From NCBI GenBank assembly GCA_024742495.1, contig JANSYJ010000002.1, forward strand, positions 496,001 through 560,000: DNA of 64,000 nucleotides, written 5' to 3'. Origin of the DNA: Bacteroidota bacterium (GTDB taxonomy: Bacteria; Bacteroidota; Bacteroidia; Flavobacteriales; Schleiferiaceae). Both the position numbers and the translations under genes were made by a program. Below the pieces are notes generated by a model. The model ran no database searches. It was not told the DNA's origin and worked only from the letters and a program-made list of their open reading frames with translations. Of this stretch, positions 15,871-24,912 are shown one piece after another. Positions within the stretch are counted from its first letter, which is position 1. Each line of letters starts with the position of its first letter.

Positions 15871-16572
15871 GTTTTAAGGTTTAGGGGCAGTGATTATTGG
15901 CTTGGGATACAATTGCCACTCCGGGCTGACTATGCAGGAATCTAATAGAGCAGCTTAGGAACGGTCTTGAGAACTAGGCTGCGGATTACTAGCTCTAGCC
16001 ATTCTTGCTATTTGGAAGCTGCTAGCAATAGCCTTAAATCGAAATTGCTAGCGATATTACATTCTGATTTTGTTGAGGCCTAGCAAGCGAGCAGACGCAG
16101 GCTTGAAATGGGCCTCTTTGAGATCGCGTAGCTCCGAAGGAGATCCCGCGATGGAAACAAGCACATAAAAAGATAAGCCGCGGAGCTTGCCAGCCTATAT
16201 TGGCAATAATGAGTTTAGCAGCTAATACTTCCACTTGCTATTGTGAAAGCCAATCTTACCGGCTTGAAAGTGAAGCCGCAAATTCTTTTAATTATCAAGA
16301 CTTTAATAACAGGCATGGAATCTCAATGGGCTTTAGCAGAACTATGCCGCATCAAAGCCATCGAAAGTTTAAAGCTTGGGCTCGACATAGTTTGAATAAA
16401 GTAGCCTGCCCTTAAAAAATCGATCTTTCTTCTAGCACAGCCATCAAGGCGAAAGCCTAAAAAGAAAGGGGATTAGAATTAAAGCTAAGGGATAACATAA
16501 ATTAAAAGAGAGAATAGCTGGGGGCACTGGATGAATGATTGTAAAGACCTCTATTTTGTTGGTATGTCGGAC
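15871..16572. other. Hairpin-rich non-coding stretch without a convincing gene
   Basis: About 700 bases between two terminators carry no credible protein: the two short open frames here lack family motifs and normal codon use. Several inverted repeats are present. GCTAGCAAT (16021-16029) pairs with ATTGCTAGC (16044-16052). ATCGCG (16123-16128) pairs with CGCGAT (16147-16152), with an inner CTCC/GGAG stem. AGGC-GAAA-GCCT (16447-16458) is a GNRA-type tetraloop hairpin. It could be a decayed or dispersed repeat element, or an unannotated RNA. Nothing in the window repeats it. Confidence 0.5.
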
Positions 16573-16608
16573 AAAAAAAAGGCGTTTACCAAATATTGAT
16601 AAACGCCT
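16573..16608 (-). terminator. Terminator of the YaiO-like gene
   Basis: On the minus strand a 9-bp stem (AGGCGTTTA / TAAACGCCT) precedes eight Ts, about 20 bases after the stop at 16630. Confidence 0.88.
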
Positions 16609-16629
16609 AATAGATTGTAATTCTTCGTT

Positions 16630-17925
16630 TTATAAGCGATAGCCTATGGCTAAGCCAATGGTAATAATACCGAGGTAATCGTTTTGCTGACTAAAGTTTT
16701 CTTGACGGGTAAGAATAAGATCGAATCGCGTATAAAGCTTAGGGTTGGCTAATTTTTGGTAACCGATTCCAAAGTATTGACTGGTAAGGCTTACACTTTC
16801 TCCAGGAGATAGGGCGCCAGCAACCGAGAGAATACGTTCGTCTGGCACTAGTCCATATCCTGCTGTTAATTGCAGAAAATCACCTTTTCCGCTAAAAAAC
16901 TTTCGGTATAAGAAGTTAAAGGTGGTTCCAAAACCATATTCATCTACAATAAAGAAGGGGCGGAAACTGGCGTATTCATTTCCCCAATAGTAACCAATGG
17001 AACCCGTGTACATGGTAACTTGGTTAATGAGGAAATCCAAATAACGCACACCAATAGAACCCTCAAAATTGCTTTCACCGATTTTAGAATAGTATTCCAA
17101 TCCAAATCTAAAACTTGGAAATATTTGAGAAGGGGAGTAACCTAAATTAACGTAGCCATAAGAATTTCGACTAAAGCGCGGGTAAATGTCAATTTCGCCC
17201 TGAACCCCAAAACTGGTAAAGTCTTGGTTGCGATCGCCATAATTTAAGCGACCGATAAGGGCGCCAATTTTAGTTTGGCGACCATATTGTACATAACCGA
17301 AATACCAAGGACGATAGCCTTTGGTGAAATAGTCGATGGTGCCACCAACCACCAATCCATCTACAATGAGTTGGTTTAATAAAAAGGTTTTAAGCTTTTC
17401 CAGCTCATTGTTTTCGGGGTACTTTACCAGGGCTGAATCTACCGTGGTATAAGCATCTCGCAGGGCATTGCTATTTACTTGGGCCTGCGCCTTATTAACG
17501 TAGAAAAACTCGTTGCGATCGGGGAAGCGTTTGATGCCATCCTCGCAGTACATTATACATATTGGAAAGGACTTTGCAAAGCGCTCATTTTGCACCCGCA
17601 GCGCATAAGGCTCATAAGCATTGGTATCTTCAACAATAAGGTTGCGAATAAGATTTCGGGCATTATCATGCTTGCTATCCCAAACATAGGTACGCGCCTT
17701 AAAAAGGCGGTATTGGTAATTCCCTGGATCATCCAATAATAAAAGGTCTAATACCTTTCGGGAGGTTCCATAATCTCCACCATAAGCCAATTCACGAGCC
17801 TGGGAAAAGGCCGAATCAGGATCGGCGGAAATCATAACCACCGCTGCCTTACCTGTGTCTTGCGTCTGTGCAAAAGCGCCGAAGGAAAAGGCGAACATGA
17901 TTAAAAGAAGACTATATTTTTTCAT
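16630..17925 (-). CDS. YaiO-like outer-membrane beta-barrel protein with N-terminal TPR region
   Basis: This 431-residue exported protein has a signal peptide cleaved after about residue 19 (FGAFAQ). A TPR-like helical section follows (about 35-195: SAFSQARELAYGGDYGTSRKVLDLLL, DAYTTVDSALVKYPENNELEKLK). From about residue 210 the sequence alternates aromatic strands typical of a small outer-membrane barrel (WYFGYVQYGRQTKIGALIGRLNYG and so on) and ends YRL. This layout matches the YaiO family, which in Bacteroidota often sits near surface-glycan genes. The protein's molecular role is not established. It appears monocistronic, with a strong terminator. Confidence 0.82.
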   Translation of the reverse strand: MKKYSLLLIMFAFSFGAFAQTQDTGKAAVVMISADPDSAFSQARELAYGGDYGTSRKVLDLLLLDDPGNYQYRLFKARTYVWDSKHDNARNLIRNLIVEDTNAYEPYALRVQNERFAKSFPICIMYCEDGIKRFPDRNEFFYVNKAQAQVNSNALRDAYTTVDSALVKYPENNELEKLKTFLLNQLIVDGLVVGGTIDYFTKGYRPWYFGYVQYGRQTKIGALIGRLNYGDRNQDFTSFGVQGEIDIYPRFSRNSYGYVNLGYSPSQIFPSFRFGLEYYSKIGESNFEGSIGVRYLDFLINQVTMYTGSIGYYWGNEYASFRPFFIVDEYGFGTTFNFLYRKFFSGKGDFLQLTAGYGLVPDERILSVAGALSPGESVSLTSQYFGIGYQKLANPKLYTRFDLILTRQENFSQQNDYLGIITIGLAIGYRL

Positions 17926-18012
17926 GGCAATCGTTTGGAGGTATAAATGTAAAGTCCTTCCTCACACTTGCTTCTAGCTTTCGCTGAAAAGCTTAAATCC
18001 TTCGGTGTAAGG

Positions 18013-18966
18013 CTATTTGCGGGCAATTGCTGCCTTCGCTGCCTTAACTATAGCGTCGGTACTTAAGCCGTACTTTAAAAGTAGTTGCTCGGGTGTACCG
18101 CTTTCTCCAAAACTATCTTGCACGGCTACAAATTCTTGGGGACAAGGATGCTTTCGAGCTAATACTCCGGCAAGGCTTTCGCCTAAACCACCAGCCATTT
18201 GATGCTCTTCCGCAGAAACCAGGGCTCCTGTTTTTGCAACAGATTCCAGCAGGGCTTCCTCATCCAATGGTTTTATCGTGTGGTAATTCAATACTTCAGC
18301 TTGAATACCAGCAGCGGCTAATTCTTCGGCCGCTTCTAAGGCTTTCCATACTAAATGACCAGTGGCCGCAATGGTAACATCAGTTCCTTCTTGCAATTTG
18401 AGGGCCTTGCCAATTTCAAATTTTTGATCTTCGGGGGTGAAGTTGGCCACCTTCGGTCTTCCGAACCTTAGGTAAACCGGACCATCATACTCAGCAATAG
18501 CAATGGTTGCCGCTTTGGTTTGATTGAAGTCACAGGTATTAATAACAGTCATGCCGGGAAGCATCTTCATCAAACCAATGTCTTCTAATATCTGGTGGGT
18601 GGCCCCATCTTCTCCAAGGGTTAAGCCAGAGTGACTGGCACATATTTTCACATTTTTTCCTGAATAGGCGATCGACTGACGGATTTGGTCGTACACCCGG
18701 CCGGTAGAAAAGTTAGCGAAGGTGCCGGTAAATGGAATTTTACCGCCAATGGTAAGCCCCGCAGCAATGCCCATCATATTGGCCTCAGCAATTCCTACTT
18801 GAAAAAAGCGATCTGGATGTGCATCGGCAAAGGCATTCATTTTTAAGGAACCTGTGAGGTCGGCACAAAGGGCCACCACATTGGGATTGCTTTCACCTAA
18901 TTCGCTTAATCCTGCGCCAAATCCTGATCGCGTGTCTTTAGAACCGAGGTTGATGTACTTCTTCAT
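18013..18966 (-). CDS. Transketolase, C-terminal subunit (split enzyme)
   Basis: This is the C-terminal half of a split transketolase (pyrimidine-binding plus C-terminal domains), which moves two-carbon ketol units in the non-oxidative pentose-phosphate pathway. It needs the N-terminal subunit encoded at 20349. Typical motifs are GIAEANMMGIAAGL (about 62-75), ASHSGLTLGEDGATHQ (about 113-128), RFGRPKV and SAEEHQMAGGLGE. I start it at 18966 (MKKYINLGSK, 317 residues) because this ATG directly follows the stop of the VWA gene. A start six codons earlier would overlap that gene and add nothing conserved. The usual neighbour arrangement is interrupted by the VWA gene. Confidence 0.93.
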   Translation of the reverse strand: MKKYINLGSKDTRSGFGAGLSELGESNPNVVALCADLTGSLKMNAFADAHPDRFFQVGIAEANMMGIAAGLTIGGKIPFTGTFANFSTGRVYDQIRQSIAYSGKNVKICASHSGLTLGEDGATHQILEDIGLMKMLPGMTVINTCDFNQTKAATIAIAEYDGPVYLRFGRPKVANFTPEDQKFEIGKALKLQEGTDVTIAATGHLVWKALEAAEELAAAGIQAEVLNYHTIKPLDEEALLESVAKTGALVSAEEHQMAGGLGESLAGVLARKHPCPQEFVAVQDSFGESGTPEQLLLKYGLSTDAIVKAAKAAIARK

Positions 18967-18967
18967 T

Positions 18968-20359
18968 TTAGTTGAGCTTAACAATAGAGGTAGTTCCCGA
19001 GCTTATAGTGAACTCTTCGTCTACCGAATACAAACTTTGTTTGGATAATTTTGAACGAAAGACAACCCGATAAGTGCCAGGCTGTAGTTGAATACTTTGA
19101 CGTGATTTTTTAGTGTCTAGGTCATGAACCCAAGTCCACACACCATCTTTTAAATGCAAAATACTGCCATAACCCGGGGAGCTGCTATTAAAACTCGCGG
19201 TCCCCGGTGGGGCAATAGAAATATTGGTGGTTTTGCCGGCATCAATGCGTACATCCTTTAAAAAGATGCGTGGAAGGCATAAAATTTCCAGGTCGTAATT
19301 TCCTTCTAAGTACTCCACTGTACTATTGAGTTCTTGCATATGCAAAGGCCTATCGTTGCCTGCCTCAAAAATTAGGGCCTGCATATCCTGCCCACCTCTT
19401 TGTTGGTTTTGCAACTTTAATCCTCCTCGGGCAAGGTCTAGGCCAATAACATTATGCTGGCCAGCGGAAACCTTTATTCCTTTAAGCTCCCTTTCGGGGA
19501 TGGAATGTACAATTAGGTCGTAGGTTAATAAGGGATCCAAATAAAGGGTGTCTGGCACGCCCTTGGTGTTTAAGGTGTGTACAATTTGGCGTTTTATTTT
19601 CCCACTCACCACATCCTTAAAGCTCATTGCTACATTGGTTTCGGTGGGCAGGCCATTGCCATCTAATAGGTTTACCTGAGCGGTAGTATTATCGAGGGCC
19701 TGAGAAATTACGATTCCTAAAACATTTTCGAAGGTTTCTTCATCTGCGGCATCAAAATAGGTTCCAACACATTCGAAAGTTTCGCGAAAGTTTTCATCGA
19801 GGCCAACGCCGATAACAAAGGGCTTTAGGGCAATATCCCGCTGTTGAAGTAGGCGAGAGGCGGCGCAAGGGTCTTCATCGCAAGATTCAACTCCGTCGGT
19901 AATAAGGATGATAATGTTCCGGCAATTTTCGCAATCGCCAAAATCGTAGGCCGAACGTTCCAGGGATCGAGCAATGGGTGTGGTTCCTTTGGGGCTAATG
20001 CCTTTTAGGGTGCGTTTAATGCTATTGAAATTGTTTTCAGCAAAAGGAACTTCCAGGCGGGTGTCATTACAATCTTGCGGAGGAACTGGTTTTTGATGTC
20101 CATAAACCCGCAGAGCCAATTGTAAATTCTCTTGATCGAGGCTTTTAAGGCTGTCCAGCATTTTGCCCATCAGGCGACGGGCAACATCTATTTTTTGGCC
20201 ACTTTCCCAACGGGCATACATGCTTTTAGAACCATCGAAAACAAAGAGAATTCGAGTAATGATTGGTTCTGGTTCGCGCTCTTTTTGAGCCTTGAGGCTA
20301 AAGCTGCTGGCCAGTAGTGAAATGAAAAATAGCGGTATGAGAACTTTTTTAATAATCAC
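18968..20359 (-). CDS. Secreted von Willebrand factor A domain protein
   Basis: This 463-residue exported protein has a signal peptide (residues 1-24, ending SLKAQ) followed at once by a VWA domain. The metal-ion-dependent adhesion site is DGSKS (42-46), with the later LITDGVESCDED segment near residue 150. Six or so cysteines (DCND, DCENCRN, CDEDPCAA, FECVG) sit in the domain. The second half (about 225-463) looks like two or three beta-sandwich domains with no family I recognise. The gene lies between the two transketolase subunit genes, overlapping the N-subunit gene by 11 bases and abutting the C-subunit start. It is therefore translated in the same message, although a metabolic link is not obvious. 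Confidence 0.85.
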   Translation of the reverse strand: MIIKKVLIPLFFISLLASSFSLKAQKEREPEPIITRILFVFDGSKSMYARWESGQKIDVARRLMGKMLDSLKSLDQENLQLALRVYGHQKPVPPQDCNDTRLEVPFAENNFNSIKRTLKGISPKGTTPIARSLERSAYDFGDCENCRNIIILITDGVESCDEDPCAASRLLQQRDIALKPFVIGVGLDENFRETFECVGTYFDAADEETFENVLGIVISQALDNTTAQVNLLDGNGLPTETNVAMSFKDVVSGKIKRQIVHTLNTKGVPDTLYLDPLLTYDLIVHSIPERELKGIKVSAGQHNVIGLDLARGGLKLQNQQRGGQDMQALIFEAGNDRPLHMQELNSTVEYLEGNYDLEILCLPRIFLKDVRIDAGKTTNISIAPPGTASFNSSSPGYGSILHLKDGVWTWVHDLDTKKSRQSIQLQPGTYRVVFRSKLSKQSLYSVDEEFTISSGTTSIVKLN

Positions 20360-21197
20360 CCAAAGTTTCTTCCAGTTGCCCTAAGGCTAATTCTAGCTGC
20401 TCATCATTAGGTGGTATTCCATGCCATTTATGGGTGCCCGCCATGAAGTCAACTCCTGCGCCCATATCGGTTTTTAAGATTACCGCCACCGGCTTGCCTT
20501 TTCCAGTTAAGGCTTTGGCTTGCTCTAATCCTTCGATTACCGAAGTTAGGTCATTTCCCTTTTCAATGTTTAAAGTTTCCCAACCGAAGGCTTTAAACTT
20601 AGCCTCGATGCTTCCCATTGGCAGCACATCATCGGTAGCTCCGTCAATTTGCTGGCCATTGGCGTCAACAGTGGCAATAAGATTATCTACCTTTTTGGCA
20701 GAGGCGTACATGGCCGCTTCCCAAATTTGTCCTTCTTGCAATTCGCCATCACCGTGAAGGCTATATACCAAGTGGGAGTCCTGGCCTAATTTCTTGGTTA
20801 AAGCAGCACCAATAGCCACTGACATTCCCTGTCCTAGCGAGCCGCTGGCAATTCGAATCCCGGGTAAGCCCTCGTGGGTAGTTGGGTGGCCTTGTAAACG
20901 TGTATTTAATTTACGGAAGCTACTTAGCTCTTCTAGTGGGAAATAGCCCGCTCGGCTGAGTACACTATAATATACCGGGCTAATATGACCATTGGATAAG
21001 AAGAAAAGATCTTCATTTTTTCCGTCGGGGTCGAAATTTTCCGCGTTGTGCTCCATCATATGATGGTAAAGAGCCACGAAGTACTCCACACAACCGAGGC
21101 TTCCGCCTGGATGTCCACTTTGCACGGCATGTACCATCCTAACAATATCTCGTCGGGTTTGGCTACAAATTCTTTGAAGGTCTTTGATTTCAGTCAT
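20349..21197 (-). CDS. Transketolase, N-terminal subunit (split enzyme)
   Basis: This is the thiamine-pyrophosphate-binding half of a split transketolase. The 282-residue protein carries QSGHPGGSLG (about 26-35) and the TPP/Mg motif HGDGELQEGQIWEAAMYA (about 148-165) with DANGQQIDG, and ends with the usual GTHKWHGIPP segment. It begins the three-gene unit N-subunit, VWA protein, C-subunit. A TAATTTTG -7 box lies 17 bases before the start. It is divergent from ychF across 150 bases. Confidence 0.95.
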   Translation of the reverse strand: MTEIKDLQRICSQTRRDIVRMVHAVQSGHPGGSLGCVEYFVALYHHMMEHNAENFDPDGKNEDLFFLSNGHISPVYYSVLSRAGYFPLEELSSFRKLNTRLQGHPTTHEGLPGIRIASGSLGQGMSVAIGAALTKKLGQDSHLVYSLHGDGELQEGQIWEAAMYASAKKVDNLIATVDANGQQIDGATDDVLPMGSIEAKFKAFGWETLNIEKGNDLTSVIEGLEQAKALTGKGKPVAVILKTDMGAGVDFMAGTHKWHGIPPNDEQLELALGQLEETLGDY

Positions 21198-21214
21198 TTA
21201 GCTGCTTTGAGGGG

Positions 21215-21222
21215 CAAAATTA
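21215..21222 (-). promoter_or_regulatory. -7 box (TAATTTTG) of the transketolase-VWA unit
   Basis: On the minus strand TAATTTTG matches TAnnTTTG and lies 17 bases before the ATG at 21197. No good -33 TTG is seen at normal spacing. Confidence 0.5.
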
Positions 21223-21321
21223 TTGAATCTCAAGCTGCTGGACTAGCCGATGTTAATAAATTGTGAAAAAGCAAAAAGCCGCTAATCCTGCTTAAGAAGG
21301 ACGTAAAGCCGGTCGAAAAAT

Positions 21322-21329
21322 TATCTTTG
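21322..21329 (+). promoter_or_regulatory. -7 box (TATCTTTG) of ychF
   Basis: TATCTTTG matches TAnnTTTG and lies 18 bases before the ychF ATG. Confidence 0.5.
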
Positions 21330-21347
21330 CCGCCTTAATTCTTCAGA

Positions 21348-22439
21348 ATGAAATGTGGTATCGTAGGACTTCCCAATGTAGGAAAGTCAACTCTCTTTAA
21401 TTGCTTGTCGAATGCCAAGGCGCAATCGGCTAATTATCCCTTTTGTACCATTGAGCCCAATATGGGTATGGTAAATGTGCCTGATGAGCGATTGGACAAA
21501 CTCGAGGAATTGGTGAGTCCGGAAAGAGTGGTTCCCGCTACGGTTGAGATTGTGGATATCGCTGGCTTAGTAAAGGGCGCCTCTAAAGGAGAAGGACTGG
21601 GGAATCAGTTTCTTGGAAATATTAGAGAGTGCAATGCGATATTGCACGTTTTGCGTTGCTTTGAAAACGAAAATATCACCCACGTTGATGGCAGTATTGA
21701 TCCCATCCGTGATAAGGAGACGATTGATACGGAGTTACAGCTAAAGGATCTGGACACCCTGGAGAAACGCTTAGATAAACATCGCAAGGCGGCTCGGACA
21801 GGGAATAAGGAGGAAGTGAAAAATGTGGAGCTTCTTGAAGCACTAAAAGGTCATTTAGAAAGTGGTCAGAGTGTGCGTGGTTTTGAGCGCAGTGAAGAAC
21901 AGGATGATTTAATTGCCGAAATTCAATTCTTAACCGATAAGCCAGTCCTTTACGTTTGTAATGTTGATGAATCTTCTGCTAAGAATGGCAATAGCTGGGT
22001 AGATAAAGTGCGTGAAATGGCGGCGGCTGAAAATGCGGAGGTAATGCACCTAGCTGCTGGCACCGAAGCGGATATAGCCGAATTAGAAAGCTATGAGGAG
22101 CGCCGCATGTTTTTAGATGACCTTGAGCTTGAGGAAGCAGGTGTTAATCGCTTAGTGCGCCGAGCTTATGCGCTTTTAAAATTGCAAACCTATTTTACCG
22201 CTGGGGTTAAGGAAGTCCGCGCATGGACCATTAAAACTGGCTTTACAGCGCCACAGGCTGCAGGGGTAATCCATACCGATTTTGAGAAGGGCTTCATTCG
22301 AGCTGAAGTAATAAAATACGAAGACTACCTGCAATATGGTTCCGAGGCGGCTGTGCGCGATGCTGGGAAATTAAGTGTGGAAGGAAAAGAGTATATCGTT
22401 CAAGATGGAGATGTAATGCATTTCCGTTTTAATGTCTAG
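21348..22439 (+). CDS. ychF: Redox-regulated Obg-like ATPase YchF
   Basis: YchF/OLA1 is an Obg-family P-loop protein that prefers ATP and associates with ribosomes and stress responses. The 363-residue length is standard. The N-terminal G-domain has Walker A GLPNVGKS (7-14) and the G3 motif DIAGLVKGASKGEGLGNQFL. The degenerate G4 motif is NVDE in place of NKxD, which explains ATP over GTP preference in the family. The C-terminal TGS domain contains HTDFEKGFIRAEVI. The gene stands alone. Confidence 0.97.
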   Translation: MKCGIVGLPNVGKSTLFNCLSNAKAQSANYPFCTIEPNMGMVNVPDERLDKLEELVSPERVVPATVEIVDIAGLVKGASKGEGLGNQFLGNIRECNAILHVLRCFENENITHVDGSIDPIRDKETIDTELQLKDLDTLEKRLDKHRKAARTGNKEEVKNVELLEALKGHLESGQSVRGFERSEEQDDLIAEIQFLTDKPVLYVCNVDESSAKNGNSWVDKVREMAAAENAEVMHLAAGTEADIAELESYEERRMFLDDLELEEAGVNRLVRRAYALLKLQTYFTAGVKEVRAWTIKTGFTAPQAAGVIHTDFEKGFIRAEVIKYEDYLQYGSEAAVRDAGKLSVEGKEYIVQDGDVMHFRFNV

Positions 22440-22526
22440 CTCTTGAAAAGTTGTGTAAAAAATATCACTACGGCACCTTAGTCTAATGCCGAGGTATGGT
22501 TAAATTCGAAACCCTAATCCTTAAGC

Positions 22527-24407
22527 ATGTCAGACAGTAGTAACTACAATGAAGATAATATCCGGTCACTGGACTGGAAGGAGCATATTCGCTTGCGCCC
22601 CGGAATGTACATCGGGAAGTTGGGTGATGGTTCCTCTTCTGATGATGGGGTTTATATCCTGCTAAAGGAAGTTCTAGATAATGCAGTTGACGAGTATGTG
22701 ATGGGCGCCGGTAAAACGGTGGAAATTAACATTCGTGAAGGAGAAGTGATGGTTCGCGACTATGGCCGGGGGATTCCCTTGGGCAAAGTTGTTGATGTGG
22801 TTTCCAAAATTAATACTGGAGCGAAATACGATTCCAAGGCTTTTAAAAAATCGGTTGGACTAAATGGCGTTGGTGCCAAAGCGGTTAATGCCCTTAGCGA
22901 TTACTTTCAAGTTCAATCGATACGAGATGGCAAAACCAAAATTGCCCGATTTGAGAAGGGTGAGCTTACCCAGGACGATCCCATCAACGATTCTAGTTTA
23001 AGGCGCGGAACCAAGATTTTATTCAAACCCGATAATACCGTCTTTAAAAATTACCGCTTTGTAAGCGAGTATATTGAAAAGATGCTTTGGAATTATGCCT
23101 ATTTGAATCCAGGTTTAACCTTGGTGTTTAATGGTGAAAAATTCCATTCCGAAAATGGCTTAAAAGATTTATTACAGGATAATATCGATAGCCCTACCAT
23201 GCACGAGATTATCCACCTTCGCGGTGATGATATTGAAATAGCCATAACCCACAGCGAGCGTAGCCAGAGCGATATGTACTATTCCTTTGTGAATGGCCAA
23301 CATACTACTCAGGGAGGAACACATCAAAATGCCTTTCGCGAAGCCCTCGTTAAAACCCTGCGGGAGTTTTACAATAAAAACTTCGATGCTTCAGATATTC
23401 GTGATTCGGTAGTAGCGGCCATTGCGATTAAGGTAATTGAGCCCGTGTTTGAATCCCAAACCAAAACCAAGCTGGGCTCCAATGAAATTGGCCCCGAAGG
23501 TCCAACAGTGCGCACCTTTGTTTTAGATTTTGTAAAAACCAATTTGGATAACTTTCTCCATCGTAATGAGGAGATTGCCGAGATTATTCACAAGAAAATC
23601 CTTCGAGCGGAGAAAGAGCGAAAGGAACTTAGTGGTATAAAGAAATTGGCGCGCGAAAGAGCGAAAAAGGCCAGCCTTCACAATCGCAAATTGAGAGATT
23701 GCCGCAAGCATTATAATGATCAAAAGGATGAGTTTCGTTTGGATACCACCTTGTTTATTACCGAGGGCGATTCGGCTAGTGGTTCTATTACCAAGAGTAG
23801 AAATGTAAATACCCAGGCAGTATTTAGTTTAAAGGGTAAGCCCTTAAATTGCTTTGGCCTAACCAAGAAGGTGGTTTATGAAAACGAGGAGTTTAATTTA
23901 TTGCAGGCTGCACTAAATATTGAAGATGGCCTAGAGAACCTTCGCTATAATAATGTGGTGATTGCTACGGATGCGGATGTTGATGGCATGCATATCCGAT
24001 TATTATTGATCACCTTCTTCCTTCAGTTTTTCCCTGAATTAGTGCGAGAGGGGCATCTTTTTATTTTGCAAACACCACTATTTAGAGTGCGCAATAAAAA
24101 GGAAACCCATTATTGCTATAGCGAAGAAGAGAAAAGGGCTGCTTTATTAAAACTGGGCCTCAAAGCTGAAATTACCCGCTTTAAAGGTCTTGGTGAAATT
24201 TCGCCAGATGAGTTTAAGCACTTTATTGGAGAAGATATTCGCCTCGATCCGGTGATGCTTTCTAAGGAAGCGACCATAGAGCAAATATTGGCTTTCTATA
24301 TGGGGAAAAACACCCCGAAACGTCAAGAGTTTATTATCGAAAACCTCAGAGTGGAGCGCGATCCCACCGAGGAAGAAGAAAAAGAAGCCCTCGTCAATGA
24401 AAATTAA
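22527..24407 (+). CDS. parE: DNA topoisomerase IV subunit B (GyrB/ParE family)
   Basis: This is the ATPase subunit of a type IIA topoisomerase. At 626 residues and without the long C-terminal insert, it fits the ParE-like topoisomerase IV B of Bacteroidota, and parC lies downstream. The GHKL ATP site is EVLDNAVDE with GRGIPLG and [13 protein letters not shown]. The transducer domain follows, then the TOPRIM metal site TEGDSASGS (Glu413) and DADVDGMH (about 482-489). It overlaps the next small gene by 11 bases, so parE, the small gene and parC form one operon. Confidence 0.94.
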   Translation: MSDSSNYNEDNIRSLDWKEHIRLRPGMYIGKLGDGSSSDDGVYILLKEVLDNAVDEYVMGAGKTVEINIREGEVMVRDYGRGIPLGKVVDVVSKINTGAKYDSKAFKKSVGLNGVGAKAVNALSDYFQVQSIRDGKTKIARFEKGELTQDDPINDSSLRRGTKILFKPDNTVFKNYRFVSEYIEKMLWNYAYLNPGLTLVFNGEKFHSENGLKDLLQDNIDSPTMHEIIHLRGDDIEIAITHSERSQSDMYYSFVNGQHTTQGGTHQNAFREALVKTLREFYNKNFDASDIRDSVVAAIAIKVIEPVFESQTKTKLGSNEIGPEGPTVRTFVLDFVKTNLDNFLHRNEEIAEIIHKKILRAEKERKELSGIKKLARERAKKASLHNRKLRDCRKHYNDQKDEFRLDTTLFITEGDSASGSITKSRNVNTQAVFSLKGKPLNCFGLTKKVVYENEEFNLLQAALNIEDGLENLRYNNVVIATDADVDGMHIRLLLITFFLQFFPELVREGHLFILQTPLFRVRNKKETHYCYSEEEKRAALLKLGLKAEITRFKGLGEISPDEFKHFIGEDIRLDPVMLSKEATIEQILAFYMGKNTPKRQEFIIENLRVERDPTEEEEKEALVNEN

Positions 24408-24912
24408 TGCCAACCCCAACGGCAAGATCAATGGTGTAATTCTAACCTTTGCTTTAGTCGCAATCCTTGTTAATTTTATTCTTTCCTTTTTTCAAGGCTC
24501 TTACACCGATAATTGGTGGTTGGGCGCCGGAGGGATATTGGCAATAGTTTATCTTCTTTTTCGCGGTCCATCTGAATTTAAATACGATTCGGAAGGGGAG
24601 GTGCTCAATTTTACCAGCAAGGATTTAATTTGGGGTAAGCTTATTAAAAGCTTTAACAAACATTACGAGTTTCCAAAGCGTCGCTTACACGATTTTAAAT
24701 TGGGGGGTGGGTTTTTAAGAAAACGACTGTTTATTTATATAAAGAGCCGCAGCGGGACTATTAAGGAACGTTCCATTTTAATTTCCTACCTCAGTCGAAA
24801 TCAGAAGAAAACACTTATTAATTCACTAAAGAAATATTCACACAAGGGAAAGCATGGCCGAAGAAAGTCAGGATCCAGAGGAAAACAATCAGGAGCAGAA
24901 ACAGGAGCTTAA
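24397..24912 (+). CDS. Small two-helix membrane protein between parE and parC
   Basis: This 171-residue protein is of unrecognised family. It has two hydrophobic segments (about 14-32, [19 protein letters not shown]; about 43-56, [15 protein letters not shown]) followed by a basic beta-rich cytosolic region that might be a PH-like fold ([35 protein letters not shown]). Its start overlaps parE by 11 bases and its last 59 bases overlap the parC coding region in another frame. The very basic tail ([15 protein letters not shown]) is the overlapped part. The long overlap and tight packing suggest translational coupling. The role is unknown. Confidence 0.7.
   Translation: MKINANPNGKINGVILTFALVAILVNFILSFFQGSYTDNWWLGAGGILAIVYLLFRGPSEFKYDSEGEVLNFTSKDLIWGKLIKSFNKHYEFPKRRLHDFKLGGGFLRKRLFIYIKSRSGTIKERSILISYLSRNQKKTLINSLKKYSHKGKHGRRKSGSRGKQSGAETGA

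Noticed and set aside
16034-16415. Two short open frames (66 and 71 codons) in the gap after the lipoprotein array
   Set aside because: No family motifs, no signal peptide, they overlap each other on opposite strands, and they lie across the hairpins. They are likely chance frames in a non-coding region.
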